A DNA stretch of 64,000 nucleotides from Lachnoclostridium sp. An76 (GTDB lineage: Bacteria; Bacillota; Clostridia; Lachnospirales; Lachnospiraceae), in assembly GCF_002161355.1 (NCBI RefSeq), contig NZ_NFHL01000002.1, forward strand, positions 310,001 through 374,000, in the 5' to 3' direction. This document shows, piece after piece, positions 1 through 8,600 of the stretch. Position numbers and translations under genes: made by a program. The notes under the pieces were generated by a model. It saw only the letters and a program-made list of their open reading frames with translations, was not told the origin of the DNA and did no database searches. Each line of letters starts with the position of its first letter. Within the stretch, counting starts at the first letter, position 1.

Positions 1-1630
1 GCTCGTCCGTCTTCGCAGCAGACCACCTTGTCCCCTGGTCTCCGTCCACTGCCATCTCGCCGACAAACTGTGGATAAACCCAGCTTCCGTCTGAGTTTTT
101 GTCTCCCTCCACGCCGGAATAGGTCACTGTTTTCCCGGCTGCAAGATTAAATTCTTTCAGACCGTCTATTGCAGCGAGCACTGCCCTTGCAGCGTCATCC
201 ACTGTACCCTGGTCCGCCGGGTTCTCCATAACAGCTTTTCCCGCATCTACCGCGCTCTGTAGCGCCGCGTAACTCTCTGCTGTATAATCGTCTCCGCTGA
301 TATCCTCTGCTTCTCCGATCACAGCTCTGAGCCATTCTGTGGATACCTGAGGCTCGTCAAGGAACTTCAGCTCCGCCATGAACAGATTGTGGTCCGACAG
401 CCCGGACTCATCCATTTCCACGGACTCAATGCTCAGGTTGCGGGTCACAAAGATATTGTCAATGGTATTGACCTTCATTGTCTCGTCTACGCCATTGAAC
501 GTATCATACCATACACCCTCATAGCCGTTCGCCATGTCCATGGACTCCAGCATGGTATAAAACTCGCTCTGGTACTGATCCGCATTGAAATCGCCCACAA
601 CGATCTTGTATTCTGTATCGTCCTCTGCAAGTGCCTCTTTCAGCTGTGTGAACTGCACCACACGCACTTCCGGGTTCTCATAGCTGAAATGTGTATTGTA
701 GAAAGCGATCTCTCTGCCTTCCTTTTCAAACACCGAGCGCTGGAACACTCTGTCCTCGCTGTCCGGTCCCGCTGCTTCCGTATCCAGAAGCGTCTCGCTG
801 TTTTCCGTAAAGTCATATTTTGCCACAGTGGCAATCCCATACTCACCGCCGCCGTAATCGATCGCCTTGGAGAAATATCCCGCGGGATATGTATCTCCCT
901 GGAAAGCTTTGAGCATATCGTAGTCATTCCTGTCCGTGTTCATATCCACTTCCCGAAGACCTACGACTTCCAGATTATACTTCTCTGTCAGTTCCCGCAG
1001 CTCATCCACATCCGGCTTCTTATTCGCCGCAATGTTGAATGTACCTACACGCAGGGTATCCGGCGCAGTCTCATAATCCTTGCTCTCCGTAACTGTCAGT
1101 TCGATGATACTGCTTCCATAATACTGCCCGTTTCCGGAATGCTTCCACATGCTGTGCTGCTGGTACTGCACATATCTTGCAGAAGCCCCATCCACGTCAA
1201 AAGTCTTTGTCACAGTATCGCCCTGGCTCCCATCTGTCACTTTCGCCACAGAGGTATACTCCTGCCCGTCCTCGGATACGAGGATCTCGTACTCCGGCGA
1301 CTCTGCATGGAAATCGATCGTGATCTCGCCGAGCTCATACACAGCTCCCAAATCCACGGTCAGCCACTGCTCGTCTGTCTTCGCAGCGGACCATCTGGTA
1401 TCAGACTTGCCGTCAACCGCAGACTCACCCACAAACTGAGGGTATTTCCACTCGCCGTTGACTTTGTCTCCCTCCACGCCGGAATAAGTCACCGTCTTAT
1501 TCAGCGCCAGGTTGGAGGAACTGCCCGCGCTGCCGCCTGCCGCCAGAACGACCGGCTGCGCCTGAGCCACGCACATGGCAAAGGCAAGAAGCAGCGCTGA
1601 CACGCTTTTCCAAAATCCTTTCTTTTTCAT
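1..1630 (-). CDS. Secreted endonuclease/exonuclease/phosphatase-fold protein with two F5/8 type C (discoidin) domains, 3' end outside window
   Basis: The ATG at 1630 follows an AGGAGTGAGG ribosome site and starts a signal peptide (MKKKGFWKSV..., cleavage probably after VVLAAG). Residues about 40-155 look like an F5/8 type C sugar-binding domain. Residues about 170-415 are an endonuclease/exonuclease/phosphatase domain with the expected LREVDMNTD, NTHFSY, VGDFNAD, DNIFVTRN and LSDHN motifs. Next comes a FIVAR-like helical stretch (about 420-490), then a second F5/8 C domain that runs off the left edge. At least 543 residues are present. From the family it should be an extracellular phosphodiester or phosphate-ester hydrolase held on glycans; the true substrate (DNA, lipid or sugar phosphate) cannot be told. 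It occupies the place where rpoB normally follows rplL. Confidence 0.85.
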   Translation of the reverse strand, partial: MKKKGFWKSVSALLLAFAMCVAQAQPVVLAAGGSAGSSSNLALNKTVTYSGVEGDKVNGEWKYPQFVGESAVDGKSDTRWSAAKTDEQWLTVDLGAVYELGEITIDFHAESPEYEILVSEDGQEYTSVAKVTDGSQGDTVTKTFDVDGASARYVQYQQHSMWKHSGNGQYYGSSIIELTVTESKDYETAPDTLRVGTFNIAANKKPDVDELRELTEKYNLEVVGLREVDMNTDRNDYDMLKAFQGDTYPAGYFSKAIDYGGGEYGIATVAKYDFTENSETLLDTEAAGPDSEDRVFQRSVFEKEGREIAFYNTHFSYENPEVRVVQFTQLKEALAEDDTEYKIVVGDFNADQYQSEFYTMLESMDMANGYEGVWYDTFNGVDETMKVNTIDNIFVTRNLSIESVEMDESGLSDHNLFMAELKFLDEPQVSTEWLRAVIGEAEDISGDDYTAESYAALQSAVDAGKAVMENPADQGTVDDAARAVLAAIDGLKEFNLAAGKTVTYSGVEGDKNSDGSWVYPQFVGEMAVDGDQGTRWSAAKTDE

Positions 1631-1671
1631 AGCAACAACCTCACTCCTGTTTCTATTAAAAATTTTATTTG

Positions 1672-1700
1672 TGCGAATCTACCATATAGAAAATTTCGCA
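1672..1700. promoter_or_regulatory. Inverted repeat in the leader of the nuclease-fold gene, possible operator
   Basis: TGCGAA (1672-1677) and TTCGCA (1695-1700) form a spaced inverted repeat 42-70 bases upstream of the ATG, in an AT-rich stretch where a promoter would sit. No convincing -35/-10 pair was found, so this is only a candidate operator. Confidence 0.25.
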
Positions 1701-1747
1701 AGAAGTAAATGCACTAATTTCAGATGCTGTTACTATTTTTATAATTA

Positions 1748-1824
1748 GGGACACCGTGAAACCGGGTTGGGGACGTAGTAAAATTGGATTTTACTACGTC
1801 CCCAACCCGGTTTCACGGTGTCCC
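1748..1824. repeat. Perfect 77-nt palindrome (37-nt arms, 3-nt loop) after rplL
   Basis: The arm 1748-1784 (starting GGGACACCGTGAAACCGGG) is the exact reverse complement of 1788-1824, with only TGG between. It lies 58 bases after the rplL stop and before the next gene on the same strand. It could act as a strong stem-loop ending the rplJL transcript. A perfect arm of this length is far beyond an ordinary terminator and there is no T-run directly behind it. It looks more like a REP/MITE-type palindromic mobile unit of the kind linked to IS200-like (RAYT) transposases. No transposase is next to it. Confidence 0.85.
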
Positions 1825-1882
1825 AAAACGCAAAATTACGGAGCCCTCAGCTCCCGCAATCTCAATCCTCTGACAAGGATTA

Positions 1883-2260
1883 TTATTTCATGTTAACTTC
1901 AGCGCCCTCAGCCTCGAGTTTAGCCTTGATCTCCTCAGCCTCTGCCTTGGAAACAGCCTCTTTCACTACCTTCGGAGCGTTGTCTACGAGCTCTTTAGCC
2001 TCTTTCAGGCCAAGACCTGTGATCTCACGTACAACCTTGATAACTTTAACCTTGGAAGAACCAGCAGATACAAGCTCTACGTCGAACTCGTCTTTCTCCT
2101 CTGCTGCTGCAGCTCCGTCTCCGCCTGCTGCTGCAACTACAACGCCTGCTGCTGCAGATACGCCGAACTCTTCTTCACAAGCCTTAACAAGCTCGTTTAA
2201 CTCTAATACTGATAACTCTTTGATCGCTTCGATCATTTCAGCTGTTGTCATTTTAGCCAT
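1883..2260 (-). CDS. rplL: 50S ribosomal protein L7/L12
   Basis: The protein has 125 residues. The N-terminal dimerisation part begins [16 protein letters not shown] and contains the typical [17 protein letters not shown] segment. A short Ala/Gly hinge follows, then the C-terminal factor-binding domain ([39 protein letters not shown]). L7/L12 forms the ribosomal stalk with L10 and recruits translation GTPases. The start is taken at 2260 because GGAGG lies 7-8 bases upstream; a longer reading from 2275 would place the ribosome site inside the gene. It follows rplJ by 139 bases and is probably read with it. rpoB does not follow. Confidence 0.98.
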   Translation of the reverse strand: MAKMTTAEMIEAIKELSVLELNELVKACEEEFGVSAAAGVVVAAAGGDGAAAAEEKDEFDVELVSAGSSKVKVIKVVREITGLGLKEAKELVDNAPKVVKEAVSKAEAEEIKAKLEAEGAEVNMK

Positions 2261-2399
2261 TTTGATATCCTCCATTTTCTAAAATTTGTGTTCTTTTTAT
2301 GCCGCCGGCATCATTCCGATCCTGCCGGCTGTCTTATCCGCGTTCCCGGCTCTGCCGACACGCGCTTCCGCGCCATACAGGTGCGCGTCTGCCCTGATA

Positions 2400-2978
2400 T
2401 TACTCTGCCGGAGTCTCAGCTGGAGCTTCTGCTGCCTCAGCTGTCTCTGCCGGTGCCTCTGCTGTCTCAGCAGCAGCCTCTTCCGGAGCCGCCTCGCCAT
2501 CTTTTTCCGCGATCTGTTTGATAACGCGTGCGAAGTTGGTGATCGGTGACTGCATACTTCCAAGAAGTCTGGAAAGAAGCTCTTCTCTTGACGGAATCTT
2601 GGAAAGTTCTGTCAGACCAGCTACATCGTATGCTGCTCCCTCAACTACACCGCCCTTGAGCTCAAGTGCCGGAGCGTCTTTCGCGAACTTGCACAGGATC
2701 CTTGCCGGAGCTGTCGCATCATCCTTGGAGATAGCGATAGCGCTCGGTCCTTCCAGGCAGTTCTCCAGAGCTTCACACTCTGTTCCCTCGAAAGCTCTCT
2801 TCATCATCGTGTTCTTGTAAACCTTGTAGATGATGCCCGCTTCTCTGAGCTGCTTACGCAGTTCTGTATCCTGAGCAACTGTCAGTCCGCGGTAGTCTAC
2901 GAGAACAACTGACTGAGCGTCTTTGATCTCTTCTGCGATCGCCTGAACGATCGGCTGTTTTAATTCAACCTTTGCCAC
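2400..2978 (-). CDS. rplJ: 50S ribosomal protein L10
   Basis: L10 binds 23S rRNA and carries the L7/L12 dimers of the stalk. The protein is 192 residues from a GTG start at 2978 (mature start MAKVELKQPIVQ, as in related Clostridia), with AAGGAGGT about 10 bases upstream. A GTG at 2990 touches the ribosome site and is unlikely. Conserved parts include VLVDYRGLTVAQ, the KVYKNTMMKRA region and GPSAIAIS. The C-terminus carries an extra Glu/Ala/Pro-rich tail (about the last 30 residues, repeats of AETAEAP type) beyond the usual L10 length of about 165-175. It is preceded by an L10-type leader with attenuator and its own promoter, so it does not depend on rplKA transcription. Confidence 0.97.
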   Translation of the reverse strand: MAKVELKQPIVQAIAEEIKDAQSVVLVDYRGLTVAQDTELRKQLREAGIIYKVYKNTMMKRAFEGTECEALENCLEGPSAIAISKDDATAPARILCKFAKDAPALELKGGVVEGAAYDVAGLTELSKIPSREELLSRLLGSMQSPITNFARVIKQIAEKDGEAAPEEAAAETAEAPAETAEAAEAPAETPAE

Positions 2979-3027
2979 TTTCTGGTACACCTCCTTATTT
3001 TATTCGCGTGTACTGCCAAAGTTTTCA

Positions 3028-3060
3028 TAAAAAAGCCTCTGTGCGCAAAGACACAGAGGC
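3028..3060 (-). terminator. Intrinsic terminator (attenuator) in the rplJ leader
   Basis: On the minus strand GCCTCTGTG (3060-3052) pairs with CACAGAGGC (3043-3035) and is followed by a T-run (3034-3028). It lies between the L10 leader and the rplJ start, the position expected for transcription attenuation of rplJL. Confidence 0.85.
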
Positions 3061-3152
3061 TTGTAAATTCATACTTGCGTAATAAATCCCACTCTCCTCG
3101 GCAGGCGGGCAATGCCCTTACGCTTTACAGCGCCTGCTGTCTTCGGCAGTTG
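3061..3152 (-). ncRNA. Ribosomal protein L10 leader
   Basis: The stretch between the promoter and the attenuator carries nested stems: CTGCCGAAGACAGCAGG and, further on, GGGCATTGCCCGCCTGCC. The arrangement fits the known L10 leader of Firmicutes, which binds the L10-L7/L12 complex and lowers rplJL expression when the protein is in excess. Assignment is from position, stem pattern and the terminator behind it; a covariance-model search was not possible. Confidence 0.7.
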
Positions 3153-3159
3153 CTAGTAT

Positions 3160-3188
3160 AATTTAGCACTCTTCTGAAAATATGTCAA
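3160..3188 (-). promoter_or_regulatory. Promoter of the L10 leader-rplJ-rplL unit
   Basis: TTGACA at 3188-3183, a 17-base spacer and TAAATT at 3165-3160 give a good housekeeping promoter; the start would fall near 3153. This makes rplJL independent of the genes upstream. Confidence 0.75.
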
Positions 3189-3197
3189 GCATTTTCT

Positions 3198-4391
3198 TTA
3201 GATTTTCTGCTGTTTTCTGCTGTACAGAACCGCTGACACAGCAGCCGCCAGGAGCATCATACCCATTGCCCCCGCCGCGCCTGTTCCGTCGCCGGTCTTC
3301 GGCGCCGCATTCCCGTCAGCAGCCGGTGCTGATGATCCCGCAGCATCTTTATAGGCTAAAGCATACGGAGAAAATGATGCTGTTTTAAAAGAAACCGTAT
3401 CCTTTGTTCCTGTGGTTTCCAGGGCAGACGCTTTACCGCCGCTGTAATGCAGCATTGTATAGACACGTCCTTCTTTCTGCAGTCCTGCCGGGATCTTAAG
3501 ATCAACCGTGACTTCTCCCGACAGCGACGGGATCACGATGCCCTCCAGGCCTTCTATGGCTTCTCCGCCCGATACGACATCCGCGAGCACTGAGATCTCA
3601 TATTATTTCCCGATCTCGGAGCCGCCTGCCGCCCGGGAAAACGCCTCTTTTATTTCATCCGGGATATTCTCTTCCCCGCGCTCTGCTATATCCATCCTGA
3701 CTGACACTTCATATCCTTCTCCCAGGGCTGCCAGTTCGTCCGCATAATTTTCCTGAAGGTATCCCAGTGCGCTTGAGCTGATCAGATCAGCATCTTCCTC
3801 CGAAACAGATGCTCCGTCCGCTCCTGCGAACTCCACCTGCACCCAGCCCGGAGCCGGTTCTGTGCCGCCATCCAGATCAAGGTCTGATATATCCAGCCAC
3901 CATGCAGTGTTTGTCACTGTACTGCTGCCCTCATACGGCACTCTGTTAAAATAGAAACTCTCTCCATCTTTTGTGACCGCCCGCGCATTGACCGCGATCT
4001 CGTCCGGAAGCGTACCTCCATTATAGCTGACCGCTGATGCCAGCGTTTCTTTCAGGGCGTCTTTATCTATTGTCAGCGTCCCTGCAGCCATATCGCATGT
4101 AAAGCCGTCTGTCATGTCCGGAACTACTGTTACAGGATCTCCTTCTCCGCCCATTCCGGTAAAGATCCCCAGGAGATCTACTGCCTCAAGCTCAAAACAG
4201 TTTGTCCCATTCACAAAATGGAATACAACGTCCTGGCTGCCGTCAAACACTAATGTAGTCTCAGAGACCTGCCATTTGACACTGTCGTCCGGGACATGGA
4301 TGGTCACATCATCTTCCGCGATCGTTTCCCTTGTTTCCGCAGACTCAAAAGCGACCGTGCGGAAATGATCTCCGGCCTTTGCAAACCACTA
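3198..4391 (-). pseudogene. Remnant of a cell-wall-anchored surface protein, cut by an IS element and with an in-frame stop
   Basis: One reading frame runs from the IS boundary (first residues WFAKAGDHFRTVAFE) to a wall-sorting tail APKTGDG, then a hydrophobic segment and the charged end SRKQQKI. It is interrupted by one TAA at 3605-3603, directly after GGSEIGK, and continues in the same frame (YEISVLADVV). No start codon or signal peptide remains, because an IS30-type element lies against the upstream side and the 5' part is not found beyond it. The sorting motif is PKTGD rather than LPXTG. I regard it as a decaying surface protein. Its original ligand is unknown. Confidence 0.8.
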
Positions 4392-5604
4392 AATTCCACC
4401 CCTTTTTCACTTAGGCAAACCCTTTAATGACTGCGCCCTGCGCTTTGAATTCGATATCTTCCGCGTCTGCCAGACATGCACCAACCGTTTCGGTCGCCCC
4501 TGTAAATTTTACGGCAGATGTCTTTCGTCCTGCATCTCCTATAAAAAGGAAACTTGCCGGAAGCTCTCCAAGCCGCCTTATGTCTGCAACGGATGCGATA
4601 TAAAAAACTGTACTTTGAAAAAAAGGTTTTACCGCGCAATGGACGCACAGAAGGAATATGAACTCACCCGTTCAGAGTCCCGCTCCGGTTACGCAATTTC
4701 TGAAACCGAACTGAAACATCTCGATTCTGTGCTCAGTCCCCTTCTCCTGAAAGGGCAGTCTGTCCACCACATCTCCCAGACACATGCGGACTCTATCATG
4801 TGCAGCGAAAAGACTCTTTATACTTATATTCACAATAACCTTCTCTCTGCACGTAACATTGAGCTGCCACGTAAAGTCCGCCTGCGTCCCAGGAGATCAA
4901 AATCTGTCACTATCAAAGTTGATAAGTTCTGCCGCATCGGGCGCACCTGGAAGGATTACTGCGGCTATATGGCACTCCATCCTGACACTCCTGTAGTACA
5001 GATCGATCCTGTCGCAGGCATGAAAGTGGGGGGGGAGACCTCCTTACCATCCCCTTCGTCAATTCCTCCTCGATGCTGGCATTCCTCCGGGATTCCAATG
5101 ACTCCCAATCCGTCATTGACATCTTTGACCGGCTTTACCTGGAATTGAGACCGGATATCTTCCAGGATCTCCCCCCTGTTATCCTGGCTGATAACGGCAG
5201 TGAATTTTCCACCCCCTCCCGAATTGAATTTGACCATCAGGGAAACCGCAGGACGCGCCTGTTCTACTGTGCCCCGTCTGCCCCCTATCAGAAAGGGGCA
5301 GCGGAGAACAACCATGAATTTATACGGCGCATCATCCCAAAAGGTGTGGATCTGGCACTTTATTCACAGGAACAGATCCCGCTGATGATATCACATATTG
5401 ATTCCTATCTGCGAAAGGCTCTAGGGAACAAAAGCCCTTATGATACGTTTGCCTTCCAATATGGAATAGAAACTCTGGAAAAGTTCGGGCTCAGGAAGAT
5501 CCCTGCCGCTGAGATCCCCCTGAGCCCAGAACTTTTAAATAAAATTTACCGCAGCCGGAATGTACCATAGGGCAACTCCATACGGTCCCCAGAGGGGTGG
5601 AATT
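4392..5604 (+). mobile_element. IS30-family element, defective
   Basis: The inverted ends AATTCCACCCCT (4392-4403) and AGGGGTGGAATT (5593-5604) bound a transposase remnant of the IS30 DDE type. At about 1.2 kb it is a little short for the family. The 5' part of the gene encoding the helix-turn-helix region is missing and there is a frameshift, so it is not expected to move by itself. It separates the large surface gene from the anchored-protein pseudogene. Confidence 0.75.
4393..5570 (+). pseudogene. IS30-family transposase, N-terminally truncated and frameshifted
   Basis: Reading begins right after the left end with KPFNDCALRFEFD and a Cys-rich region (VCQTCTNRFGRPC, PPYVCNGCD). It passes through SVHHISQ, LYTYIHNNLL and LPRKVRLRPRR into the catalytic core. 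The first catalytic Asp is in VVQIDPVAG. The frame then breaks at a run of eight G (5028-5035); the other frame continues with LLTIPFVNSSSMLAFLRDSN, ADNGSEF (second Asp) and GAAENNHEFIRR (Glu). Six or nine G would restore one frame. The usual N-terminal HTH and a start codon are absent. The G run could be decay, slippage or a read error, but the missing HTH argues for a dead copy. Confidence 0.85.
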
Positions 5605-5615
5605 AACCGTTTCTG

Positions 5616-5643
5616 AAAAATTGACCTGTTTTCCACCCGGTCA
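5616..5643 (-). terminator. Probable terminator of the large surface-protein gene
   Basis: TGACC (5643-5639) and GGTCA (5626-5622) form a short stem on the minus strand, followed by ATTTTT; it starts 36 bases after the stop codon. The stem has only 5 pairs, so it may be weak. Confidence 0.5.
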
Positions 5644-5678
5644 TTTCTGCCTGTTTGTTTTCCCTCTCAGGATTTACT

Positions 5679-8600
5679 TCAGAAGTTTCTGCGGGAATTC
5701 CTGCGGAGCACTCTGTACGCCACAGCGCCCGCTCCCAGAAGCGCCGCGCCCCACAGCATGGCAGACCCTTCGGCGTCTCCGCTTTGGACCGCCTCATCTG
5801 CGCCGCCCTCATCCTGAGTCTCTCCGCCGGTTCCCTGGTTATCCCTTCCAGTTCCGTCCTCTCCCGGATTATCCGGTTCGTCCGGATCTTGCCCCGGATC
5901 ATTCGAATCCTCCGGCTCTTCTCCCGGATCATCTGGATCCTCCGGCTCTTCTCCCGGATCATCCGGGCTATCCGGTTCATCCGTCCCGGTCTCCCCAGAC
6001 ACAGTATAGATATATCGACTTGTTTCTCCGTCCCGATATCCCTCCTTCACTGCATACGCGATCAGTGTAACGTCCCCGGGCTCAGTCAGTTTGATCGGTC
6101 CGGTATAAAGAAGCCGCGACGGACTGTCTTCCACGCATGGGCACGTTCCGTCCAGTGTGTAGTAGATCGCCGCACCCGGGGTTCTCGTATGAAGACTCAC
6201 TTCCGCCCCCGCTTCCACTTTTCCTCCTGCGGGCGACGCTTCCACAGCTGCCACCTTCGGGGCTGGCGACTCCACAGTAAAGCTCACATTCTCTGTCAGT
6301 TCGGAATCTTCCAGTGATATCTCCAGCTCTGCTGTCCCCGGAAGTCCTGCCGTCACCTGAAATGCAGCAGTTCCATTTGCATCCGTTGTCACGTTCTCTT
6401 CGGAGACAGTGACAATTCCCGGCGTATGATTCACGATCCGGATCTCCCGGTTTGCCCCGCCCGGCTCAAGCTGTACAGTTACCTCTGCTGTCTCTCCGTA
6501 CTTTAACGACTCCTGTACGTGGACCGTCATTTTCTCCGGTTTATCTGTGGCGGTCCCCTTAAGCGTCTGCGGTCCCTCCATCAGGGTACCCGCATAGTTT
6601 TCCGCCGAGTCCACTGTCAGTTCATACTCGCCGGACAGTTGTCCCGACTCCGGCACGAAACAGAACGCTGCCGCATAACTGACGGACGGATCCGCTCCCG
6701 CTTCCGGTTTGACCGCCTTCCAGGTTCCCGGCACCTCACTGCCTCCCTGCGTCACCTTCCAGGAAATGCTCTCCCCCTTCTCCAGGAACGTAAGGTCCAT
6801 ATACTGTGTAAAGTACAGCTCGATGCTGTCCTTATAGAACTGTGCGGACTTCACCTCGGGCGGAGCCATGGAGACGATCGGTACATTCACTTCTGTCCGC
6901 GGTGGCGGAACCTCCATCCATTCGCTGTAAGCGGTGATATACCCTTTTTTCTCATACCTGACCTGCCACCATCCGGCAGGCACATCCCATGCATACCTGC
7001 CCTCCCGATTGGTTATCTGGGGATTCTGCTGATTATAGTTCCATGCATCCCAGAACACCGCCGTCTCATCCTCTTTATTCTCCTTGTAAAAGATCGTCGC
7101 CGTCACGCCTTCCACACGGTTGGACGGTACTCCCTCATATACATAACCGGACGGGTCAAGCAGGATCCTCACTTTTGCCCGCGGAGTTTTGACCACCGTC
7201 AGGCGGCGGTTCGGATCCGGCGCATTTCCGCACAGGATCTCCAACTGGTGAAGGTCATAGTCGATCTCTGCCATCCGGGCCCGGGTTCCTTCCTGCAATA
7301 CCATGTCTGCAGCGTTGATCGCCAGCATAAACGGAAGCGCTCCAATCGATTTACTGAATCCCAGCCCGATATCCGCCCCCAAAAACGTCCACTGATTATT
7401 CAGCGCCTGAGCCGTCTGTGCGAGATCCTGGTAAATAGTATTGATCTCATACGTTGCCTGCGGACACTCCTCTACAGATGGAATCCGATACAGCAAATCC
7501 AAAAAAATACCTATATCGTCCCTGAGCTCCCCAAACCTCTGAAGCCATCCGCCCAGATCGACAGCCCCCTGCGCGAGCTTGGTACACAGAGATATTTTTC
7601 TCAACGTATCCAGCATCCCCCAGGCCCACTTTATATTTTGCTGGCACTTCAGCCACTGGCCGCTTCCATACGGGGCGTTCGCCATTTTCAGGCGTTGGTT
7701 GATAACGTATTGTCCCAGCTTGCCCTCAACCTTTTCTACTTCCGTCTCCCCCAGGGCTTCCATTGTTTTTCCAATCGTATCTATGCCTATCTCAATCTTT
7801 TCCGGTGTCGGTTCATCCGACCACTGAGACCCTTCCTCATAATTCATCTTGACAGTATAGTGTTCTTTGTTTCCAGAATCAACGATCTCAATCGTATCAT
7901 CCTCTGTGTTCCGAATGTAAAATCCGTCGTCTACCGGCTGTCCGGACATATCGGCCAACTGCGCTTCCTGAAAACCTTCCTCCAACAGCGCCGGTACGTC
8001 AAGCTCTTCCAGCATCTCCGTTGTGATGTCAACAGTTCCCATATCCCCGGGGAGCTCCACGCTGTAATCTCCGTCTCCCTGCTCTGTGATCTCCACTCCA
8101 ACGCCCTCTGTCGCCTCGTTCCAGATCTCTGTCAGCTCGTCATCCATAACCGCCCCATCCATGGAGATATCGCTGTATGCCAGACTGTCCGGAAACTGTG
8201 TGGATATCCACTGGTTTACAGATGCCTCCGCTTCCTCCCAGGTGAGCTGGGCGTCCTCAGAGGCATCCGCGAAGGATACCCCTACTTCCGCCGGCAGGTT
8301 CGCATTGGACACCTCCATGGTCGCGCCCCATGCCTGCCTGTCCGCAAAATATTCGCCATTCAGGATATGGATCTCCCCGGACATATCCTCGATGATAAAC
8401 TCCACATTCTTGACAGCGTCCTCCGCCGGGTCGGAAAATCTGGCCAGGTACGTCACCTCTGCGGGCAGTTCAAGCAGTGTCAGCAGATTTGTCCCTGAGT
8501 CTCCGAGTGTGGCCCTGGCATTGTCAGGGCCTATCATCTCTATGGAATCCAGGACAACTCCGCCCGACTTGTAGATGACCGTTCTGCGCCGGGACTCTAT

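Noticed and set aside
389-1600. A 403-codon open frame on the plus strand
   Set aside because: The opposite frame gives a clear signal peptide, F5/8 C and nuclease-fold motifs, so this one is a shadow.
2979-2990. Longer rplJ start at GTG 2990
   Set aside because: That codon directly touches the AAGGAG site, leaving no spacing, and adds residues not seen in L10 families.
3155-3188. TTGACA paired with TATACT upstream of rplJ
   Set aside because: The spacing is 22 bases; TAAATT at 17 bases is the better -10.
6519-8498. A 659-codon open frame on the plus strand
   Set aside because: It lies fully antisense to the 2220-residue surface gene, has no domain-like sequence, and comes from the codon bias of the real gene.
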